Origin: Anaerolineales bacterium
Lineage (GTDB): Bacteria; Chloroflexota; Anaerolineae; Anaerolineales; Villigracilaceae
Reading direction: 5' to 3'
Assembly (NCBI GenBank): GCA_016928525.1
Contig: JAFGKO010000042.1
Coordinates: forward strand, 1-13,403
Length of the DNA: 13,403 nucleotides
The number at the start of each line of letters is the position of its first letter. Position 1 is the stretch's first letter. This document shows, piece by piece, positions 6,824 through 11,294 of this stretch. The notes below the pieces were generated by a model that searched no databases, was not told the DNA's origin, and saw only the letters and a program-made list of their open reading frames with translations. A program made the position numbers and the translations under genes.

Positions 6824-7747
6824 CTAGGCAGCCTTGCCATGAAAATCCACGATCGAGCCGGATTTCAGGATGAAGCCGGGCAGTTCACGCTCGAAGAAAG
6901 CGCCCACCTGGCGGGCCACGTCGAGCAGGACGTCCAGCTTGATGTCCTTGCGCAGGCCCATGCGCTGGAAGGTGTGCACCAGGTCTTCGGTGCTGACGTT
7001 CCCCGCTGGCAACCTGGTGAACGGGCAACCGCCCAGCCCGCCGAAAGCCGCCTCGAAATAGGTTACGCCGCTCTTTAAAGCCGCGTAACAGTTGGCCAGC
7101 CCCAGCCCGTAGGTGTTGTGGAAGTGGCAAGCCAGTTCCACGTCCGGATCGAGCTGGCGGATCTCGCCAAACAACTCCTCGACCTGCGCCGGCTGGGCGT
7201 GCCCGGCGGTGTCGGCCAGGCTGATGGTGCGGATACCGGCCTCGAGATAGGCCTTGACGATGTCCAGCACCTTCTCCCTGGCGATCGGGCCTTCGAAACC
7301 GCAGCCAAAGGCCGACTGCACCGAGGCCTGCACCTTCTTCCCGGCGGACAGGGCGCTCTTTGCCATCGGCAGGATGCGCGCCTGCGCTTCGGCGGGCGCC
7401 ATGCCGGTGTTCTTGCGACTGTGGGTCTCGCTGGCCGAGACGCCCATGCAGAACAGTTCCACCCCGCAGGCCAGGCCGCGTTCCAGGCCTCGTTCGTTCA
7501 GCACCAGCCCGGACAGGCTCACGTTACCCGGCTTCTTCCCGGCCTCCGAGAAAAGCCTGAACAGCGCGTCGGTATCCGCCATCTGCGGGACCTTTTCCGG
7601 GTGGACGAACGAGCCGAGTTGGATGATGTCCACGCCCGAAGCGAACAATCCTTCTATCCAGCGGATCTTCTCTTCCAGGGGAACGCTGGTTGTTTCCATC
7701 TGCAGCCCGTCACGCGGGCCGACTTCGTGGATGTAGATTTTGTCCAT
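6824..7747 (-). CDS. HMG-CoA lyase family enzyme, possibly citramalyl-CoA lyase
   Basis: This 307-residue TIM-barrel enzyme belongs to the DRE-TIM metallolyases, the superfamily that also holds LeuA and citramalate synthase. It cleaves or forms a 3-hydroxy-acyl-CoA through acetyl-CoA chemistry. Visible residues are EVGPRDGLQ at 8-16 (Arg12 and Asp13 are catalytic and metal-binding), His208 and His210 in CHFHNTYG, Cys241 in GGLGGCPF and Asn250 in AGNVSTED. The metal set and the catalytic Cys are thus intact. Human HMG-CoA lyase has Glu72 in IEATSFVS (from memory); here the same place reads IIQLGSFVH with Gln43, a hint of another substrate. The ATG at 7747 has only a weak Shine-Dalgarno sequence (gaagag), close to the edge of a repeat. 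With its CoA-transferase neighbour it best fits (R)-citramalyl-CoA; HMG-CoA or citryl-CoA remain possible. Confidence 0.87.
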   Translation of the reverse strand: MDKIYIHEVGPRDGLQMETTSVPLEEKIRWIEGLFASGVDIIQLGSFVHPEKVPQMADTDALFRLFSEAGKKPGNVSLSGLVLNERGLERGLACGVELFCMGVSASETHSRKNTGMAPAEAQARILPMAKSALSAGKKVQASVQSAFGCGFEGPIAREKVLDIVKAYLEAGIRTISLADTAGHAQPAQVEELFGEIRQLDPDVELACHFHNTYGLGLANCYAALKSGVTYFEAAFGGLGGCPFTRLPAGNVSTEDLVHTFQRMGLRKDIKLDVLLDVARQVGAFFERELPGFILKSGSIVDFHGKAA

Positions 7748-7767
7748 AGGTTTACTCTTCGGCCGCC

Positions 7768-7895
7768 GGTCGAGTAGGCTGCATGTTCTTCGCAGCCATA
7801 TCGAGACCAGCGACCGGGTTACAAGTTGGTCTCCCCGGCCCGCCGTGGCCCGGGGCGGGCGATACGCCCCGGAATTGCGCCGGGGCTACTCGACC
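7768..7895. repeat. 128-bp repeat element predicted to fold as a five-helix junction
   Basis: The ends ggtcgagtag (7768-7777) and ctactcgacc (7886-7895) form a perfect 10-bp closing stem. Four hairpins lie inside: gctgc/gcagc (7778-7782 with 7792-7796), gagacca/tggtctc (7803-7809 with 7827-7833), gcccgcc/ggcgggc (7838-7844 with 7854-7860) and gccccgg/ccggggc (7866-7872 with 7880-7886, sharing one base with the closing stem). It reads as two units of the ggtctcgata...ctactcgacc type, which I recall as dispersed repeats in high-GC bacteria, placed in inverted orientation. It nearly fills the 158-bp spacer between the dehydrogenase stop and the lyase start. Confidence 0.8.
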
Positions 7896-7905
7896 AACGT
7901 TTTGC

Positions 7906-9042
7906 TCACAATTTCGCCGCGATGGCCTCACCCAGCTCCAGGGTCGAGTTCGAGCCGCCCATATCATAGGTGCGGACCGCCCCCTCCCGCAGGACTGCGG
8001 CGACTGCCCGCTCCACCGCGGCGGCTTTGTCGGCCTCGCCCAGCCAGTCGAGCATCATCTTGGCGGACAGGATGGTCGCAATCGGGTTGACCTTGTACTG
8101 CCCGGCATACTTGGGCGCCGAGCCGTGACTGGGCTCGAAGACGCCCAGTTCCAGGCCGATATTGCCGGAACAGCCAAAGCCCAGGCCGCCCACCAGTTGG
8201 GCCGAGAGATCGGAGACGATGTCGCCGAACATGTTGGTGGCTACCAGCACATCGTAATTCCCGGGATTCTTCACCAGCCACATGCAGATGGCATCCACAT
8301 TGGCGTCGTCCATCTCGACCTCGGGATAATCCTTACGCACTTCCCTGGCAACCTCCAGGAACAACCCTTCGCTGGCGCGCACCACGTTGGCCTTGTGGAT
8401 GACGGTCACTTTCCTGCGCTTGTGCTTGCGCGCAAAATCGAAGGCCGCGCGGATGATGCGCTCCGAGCCCTTGCGGGTGACCACCTTGCTGGAAATGGCC
8501 ATTTCGTCCACGGGGATATCCTTGAAAGCCGAGAACGGTTTCGAGTATTTCGCCAGCGCATCCGCCAGTTCTTGTGGGACCGGGTTGAACTCGACGCCCG
8601 AATACAGGTCTTCGGTGTTCTCGCGAAAGATGACCAGGTCGATGTCGTCCCGGTAATTGAGCGGGTTGCCGGGATAGGCCTTGCAGGGACGCAGGCAGAT
8701 GTACAGGTCGAACAACTGGCGCAAGCGCACGATCGGCGAGCGGTAGACCATGCCCTGCCCCTGGAGCTCGGGCGCCAGTTCCGCCGCAGCTTCCTTGACC
8801 GGCTTGGAGGTGATCGCGCCGAACATGGCCGCATCCACGCCCTTCAGCAGGTCGATGGTGCGCTGCGGCAGGGCGTCACCCTCGTTGCACCAGAAATTCC
8901 AGCCGATGTCGCCATGCACATATTCGGCCTCCAGTTGCAGCTTATCCAAGACGATTTTCGTGGCCTCCAACACATCCACCCCGACGCCGTCGCCGGGCAA
9001 CCAGGCAATCCGATGCTTCTTCGACGATTCCGATGCTTGCAT
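7906..9042 (-). CDS. Isocitrate/isopropylmalate dehydrogenase family beta-decarboxylating dehydrogenase
   Basis: This 378-residue enzyme oxidises and decarboxylates a (2R,3S)-type 3-substituted malate to a 2-oxoacid. Motifs are IAWLPGDGVG at 12-21, SPIVRLRQLFDLYICLRP at 102-119, FRENTEDLYSGVE at 139-151, the catalytic Lys217 in VIHKANV, metal ligands Asp274 and Asp278 in NMFGDIVSDLSAQ, and HGSAPKYAGQ at 306-315. The LYICLRP and FRENTEDLYSG stretches look like isocitrate dehydrogenase more than LeuB. Lys311-Tyr312 match the pair that selects NADP in E. coli enzyme (Lys344-Tyr345), whereas NAD enzymes usually have Asp-Ile. The start at 9042 is chosen because gaaagga stands seven bases upstream; the longer frame from 9132 has no family match in its first 30 residues. 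Likely substrates are 3-methylmalate, isocitrate or isopropylmalate. It is first in the operon. Confidence 0.88.
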   Translation of the reverse strand: MQASESSKKHRIAWLPGDGVGVDVLEATKIVLDKLQLEAEYVHGDIGWNFWCNEGDALPQRTIDLLKGVDAAMFGAITSKPVKEAAAELAPELQGQGMVYRSPIVRLRQLFDLYICLRPCKAYPGNPLNYRDDIDLVIFRENTEDLYSGVEFNPVPQELADALAKYSKPFSAFKDIPVDEMAISSKVVTRKGSERIIRAAFDFARKHKRRKVTVIHKANVVRASEGLFLEVAREVRKDYPEVEMDDANVDAICMWLVKNPGNYDVLVATNMFGDIVSDLSAQLVGGLGFGCSGNIGLELGVFEPSHGSAPKYAGQYKVNPIATILSAKMMLDWLGEADKAAAVERAVAAVLREGAVRTYDMGGSNSTLELGEAIAAKL

Positions 9043-9049
9043 TACGTTA

Positions 9050-9056
9050 TCCTTTC
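9050..9056 (-). promoter_or_regulatory. Shine-Dalgarno site that fixes the dehydrogenase start
   Basis: The minus strand reads gaaagga, followed by seven bases and the ATG at 9042. This, together with the family's usual N-terminus a few residues before LPGDGVG, rejects the upstream ATG at 9132. Confidence 0.75.
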
Positions 9057-9069
9057 TTGTTCGCGAGAA

Positions 9070-9122
9070 CGCCCCGCATGTTTGACCGAGCCAATTCGAC
9101 CGTCTAGTGAACCTGCGGGGCG
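9070..9122 (-). promoter_or_regulatory. Leader hairpin of the five-gene operon
   Basis: cgccccgca (9070-9078) and tgcggggcg (9114-9122) are a perfect 9-bp GC-rich inverted repeat with a 35-base loop. It lies in the untranslated leader, ending 14 bases before the Shine-Dalgarno sequence. It has no T-run, so it is not a simple terminator. A regulatory leader structure is possible but I recognise no riboswitch class. Confidence 0.45.
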
Positions 9123-9158
9123 GTTGTTTCAACTGAAATGAAACGCACTCATTCGATT

Positions 9159-9172
9159 TTCACATACGTGAA
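9159..9172. promoter_or_regulatory. Operator-like palindrome upstream of the operon
   Basis: TTCAC-atac-GTGAA is a perfect inverted repeat with 5-bp half-sites and a 4-bp centre. It lies about 117-130 bases before the first start codon. It has the size and symmetry of a dimeric repressor or activator site, but no regulator gene is in the window to match it. Confidence 0.4.
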
Positions 9173-9192
9173 GAGTATCACGATCCCCCTTG

Positions 9193-9220
9193 ATTCTATC
9201 ATTGACCGGGGGCAAACAAA
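9193..9220 (-). promoter_or_regulatory. Weak candidate promoter of the five-gene operon
   Basis: On the minus strand tagaat (9193-9198) matches the -10 consensus at five of six bases. ttgttt or tttgtt (9214-9220) stands 15-16 bases upstream as a poor -35. The -10 lies in the loop of a ccccc/ggggg inverted repeat (9185-9189 with 9208-9212), and the palindrome at 9159-9172 would lie just downstream of the start of transcription. Confidence 0.3.
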
Positions 9221-9254
9221 TGACCAAAGATTTCTATAGTCTTGATAATAAGCG

Positions 9255-9297
9255 AAAATCCCCTTACTCCCAAGCGTGAGAGTAAGGGGATTTTTTT
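9255..9297. terminator. Strong Rho-independent terminator
   Basis: The arms 9255-9269 and 9280-9294 form a perfect 15-bp stem (aaaatccccttactc with gagtaaggggatttt) and a 10-base loop. Seven T follow on the plus strand (9291-9297), and on the minus strand the A side gives TTTT. Minus-strand use would end the lipoprotein transcript about 310 bases past its stop and insulate the operon promoter. The plus-strand side has no obvious gene to serve. Confidence 0.8.
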
Positions 9298-9310
9298 GCC
9301 TGCACCAATC

Positions 9311-9498
9311 CCCTAAGTCCCCGAAGGGTGTGGTTCCCGTAGGGGAAAATGCCCCCACGAGCATGAGGCCCGCGTCGGGGCAAAGCCCCGGCGTTCGCCT
9401 GCCCCCGAAAGGGGGTTGCCGGGAAAGCCCCGCCGCTCTTGGGCGGGAAAGTCCCGCTGCCCTTGGGCGGGAAAGTCCCGACGTTCTTTGTCGGGATA
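9311..9498. repeat. GC-rich array of small hairpins with a 24-nt tandem period
   Basis: Three tandem 24-base units start at 9421, 9445 and 9469 with the core gggaaagycccg, and a partial fourth starts at 9493. Degenerate relatives precede them. Nearly every unit can fold alone: cggggcaaagccccg (9376-9390), cccccgaaaggggg (9402-9415, a GNRA-like loop) and cccgacgttctttgtcggg (9478-9496). No convincing gene overlaps; a minus-strand frame exists, but its 8-residue periodic peptide only mirrors the DNA repeat. This explains most of the 562-bp gap between the lipoprotein and the dehydrogenase. Confidence 0.7.
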
Positions 9499-9513
9499 GG
9501 GGGCTAATAGCCG

Positions 9514-9588
9514 ATGACCCCACTCGCGTGCCTACCCAGCAACCTGCGCCCGGTGGCGGTGCAGTTGGGCTTTTACGCGGATGAATAA
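9514..9588 (+). pseudogene. Gene-end fragment encoding NLRPVAVQ, copy A
   Basis: A short plus-strand frame, closed upstream by stops at 9505-9510, reads ATG at 9514 to TAA at 9586-9588 (24 residues) and ends SNLRPVAVQLGFYADE. Positions 9541-9566 match 11234-11259 at 22 of 26 bases, and all four differences are synonymous third positions in NLRPVAVQ. That pattern points to former coding sequence under selection, so this is probably the 3' tail of a lost plus-strand gene. The family is not recognised. Confidence 0.4.
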
Positions 9589-9604
9589 AGGGGGCTTATC
9601 CCGT

Positions 9605-11101
9605 CTATTCTTCGAGGATCTCTTCCAATGACCACATTCGCACAGTGCCATCGATGGAACCGGAAGCCAGGAATTTACCATCCAGTGAAAATGCGATACT
9701 TCTAACTTCACGAAGCTGCCCGATTAGCGTAGTCAATATTTCTCCATCTGAAACCCGCCAAATGCTCACTGTACCATCAGGGAACCCCGTAGCCAGCAAC
9801 AGACCATCAGGGGAAAATGCAATGGATACTATATCCTGACTTTGTTCGCCCAGTGTTTGAAGCTTTTGACCATCTGAGACCCGCCAGAAAGTGAGCTCGC
9901 CGTCGGGGCCACGCGAAGCCATCATGTCCATCTCTGGTGAAAACACCGGCAGACCGAGCCAGGGATAGAACTCGACCCTTGAAATAAAAGATACTTCTTC
10001 AGCATTGATCTGGAACGTATTCATAAATTCATTATTATAAACAAATAAAGTCATGCCATCTTTTGAAAAAGCCGCCCTGCTTCCGCCAACAGATGTCAAA
10101 GGTTCAAAGTCGGAACCCCTGACTACATATACAGATTGCCCTCCCGCGTTTCCTGCTACAGCAACAATGAGCTGGCTATCTGGTGAAAATATGATCTGGC
10201 TAAAGAACCTGATATTTCGTCCTATTTCATCGACAGTTGCGATCAGATCCCCAGTAGAAACATCCCATATTTTCAGTATCCCATTACTCCCCCCAGAAAC
10301 AAGTTGTCGTCTATCGGGGGAAAAGGCAAGCGCATCCACGCTAATCCCATTGCCATACCCTGCTATTTGATTAAGCAGCGCACCATCTTCAACCCTCCAC
10401 AAAAAGACCTCACCCCAGTTTGTGCCCGTTGCCATAATTTGCCCGTCAGGTGAAAATGCAACAACCTGGACAAAGTGAGAATTATGTCGGAAAACGTGAA
10501 CCGGTGGCTGATAAATTTTCAATACCTGGGCAGCTTCAGTATTCAACCATTCACTAAGGTCCTGAAAATCGATCCGTGTACCCACCAATTGAGTCTGCGT
10601 GAAGCGGGTACTTGGAAATGGGCCTGGTTCTGCTCCAATGAAAGACTTCTCGGCCACAGTAAACCCAGTGCGTGCTTCACGGATGGTCGCTGTCACCACA
10701 TGCTGGTAGCGGGTTATCGTTCCCCCATCGGTATATTGCTGGGAATTCAAAGGCTTTAGTTGTTCCGCTATCACGATGACCAGCTCTGTATCACTCACCA
10801 GCCCTGGTTTCCAAGTGGAAGGTAATTGAACATTCCATGGATGGATTTCACCGGAGGTATCCAGGATCAAAAAACGGTAGGGGGCGTCTTTATCCGGGTC
10901 AAAAACGGCAGCTTCTTCTACGCCCTGCCCGCTGGCCACTGGCGCCAGAGACCAGCCTATCGAAGAGGCCGGCGTTGGCGATGACTCAGGGGATGGATAT
11001 ACCGTAACCGATGAGCTTTCTACGGCATTGGGTTCCGCCAGATCAGTGCAGGCGGTCAGCCACATCACAACACTTAAAACCAGCACGCCATATTTATTCA
11101 T
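9605..11101 (-). CDS. WD40 beta-propeller lipoprotein
   Basis: This 498-residue exported protein has no enzyme motif. A short signal peptide ends in the lipobox LTAC, with Cys18 as the lipidation site. A Ser/Pro/Thr-rich tether spans residues about 25-50, and an unrecognised region (about 50-195, containing YRFLILDTSGEIHPW and a VVTATIREARTG segment) follows. Residues about 201-498 form seven WD40-type blades with AFSPDG and the G-x-V-x-x-W-R-V-x-D-G pattern; blades 3 and 4 are the most degenerate and blades 5-7 the clearest. It is probably anchored outside the membrane and binds a protein or ligand. ggag stands about nine bases before the ATG. It lies 193 bases past hsdR on the same strand, but nothing ties their functions together. 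Annotators may call it a WD40 repeat-containing protein. Confidence 0.85.
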   Translation of the reverse strand: MNKYGVLVLSVVMWLTACTDLAEPNAVESSSVTVYPSPESSPTPASSIGWSLAPVASGQGVEEAAVFDPDKDAPYRFLILDTSGEIHPWNVQLPSTWKPGLVSDTELVIVIAEQLKPLNSQQYTDGGTITRYQHVVTATIREARTGFTVAEKSFIGAEPGPFPSTRFTQTQLVGTRIDFQDLSEWLNTEAAQVLKIYQPPVHVFRHNSHFVQVVAFSPDGQIMATGTNWGEVFLWRVEDGALLNQIAGYGNGISVDALAFSPDRRQLVSGGSNGILKIWDVSTGDLIATVDEIGRNIRFFSQIIFSPDSQLIVAVAGNAGGQSVYVVRGSDFEPLTSVGGSRAAFSKDGMTLFVYNNEFMNTFQINAEEVSFISRVEFYPWLGLPVFSPEMDMMASRGPDGELTFWRVSDGQKLQTLGEQSQDIVSIAFSPDGLLLATGFPDGTVSIWRVSDGEILTTLIGQLREVRSIAFSLDGKFLASGSIDGTVRMWSLEEILEE

Positions 11102-11182
11102 CTCTCATCTCCACCGAACAAAACCTGTCGCTCATCATTTCCCTTTCTACCGTGCGATGATTTCCTTAACCAAATTGGATAG

Positions 11183-11272
11183 CATTCCAAAAATAAGATA
11201 CAAATTGGCAGGTATCTGCTGCAATCCACTGGCAATCTTCGCCCAGTGGCAGTGCAGTTTATTGGTACATAG
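11183..11272 (+). pseudogene. Gene-end fragment encoding NLRPVAVQ, copy B
   Basis: A plus-strand frame between TAG at 11180-11182 and TAG at 11270-11272 ends in TGNLRPVAVQFIGT and has no start codon. Its core (11234-11259) pairs with copy A at 9541-9566. A 7-bp inverted repeat (ccactgg 11226-11232, ccagtgg 11243-11249) overlaps it. The rest of the 193-base gap between hsdR and the lipoprotein gene holds no clear promoter or terminator that I can see. Confidence 0.35.
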
Positions 11273-11294
11273 AAGTCGCAGTCTGCAGCAATTA

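Noticed and set aside
9043..9132. Upstream ATG extending the dehydrogenase by 30 residues
   Set aside because: The extra residues (starting MKQPPRRFTRR) would be encoded across the leader hairpin, have no family counterpart and lack a good Shine-Dalgarno sequence. The ATG at 9042 has gaaagga at seven bases.
7783..9141. 452-residue plus-strand open frame opposite the dehydrogenase
   Set aside because: It is the mirror of a well-supported gene in GC-rich DNA. It has no family motifs, and its His/Gln/Arg-rich composition is typical of an antisense frame.
9149..9523. 124-residue minus-strand frame with periodic RPRAAGLS peptide
   Set aside because: The 8-residue period only reflects the 24-base hairpin array, the frame crosses the terminator at 9255-9297, and no Shine-Dalgarno sequence or family is seen.
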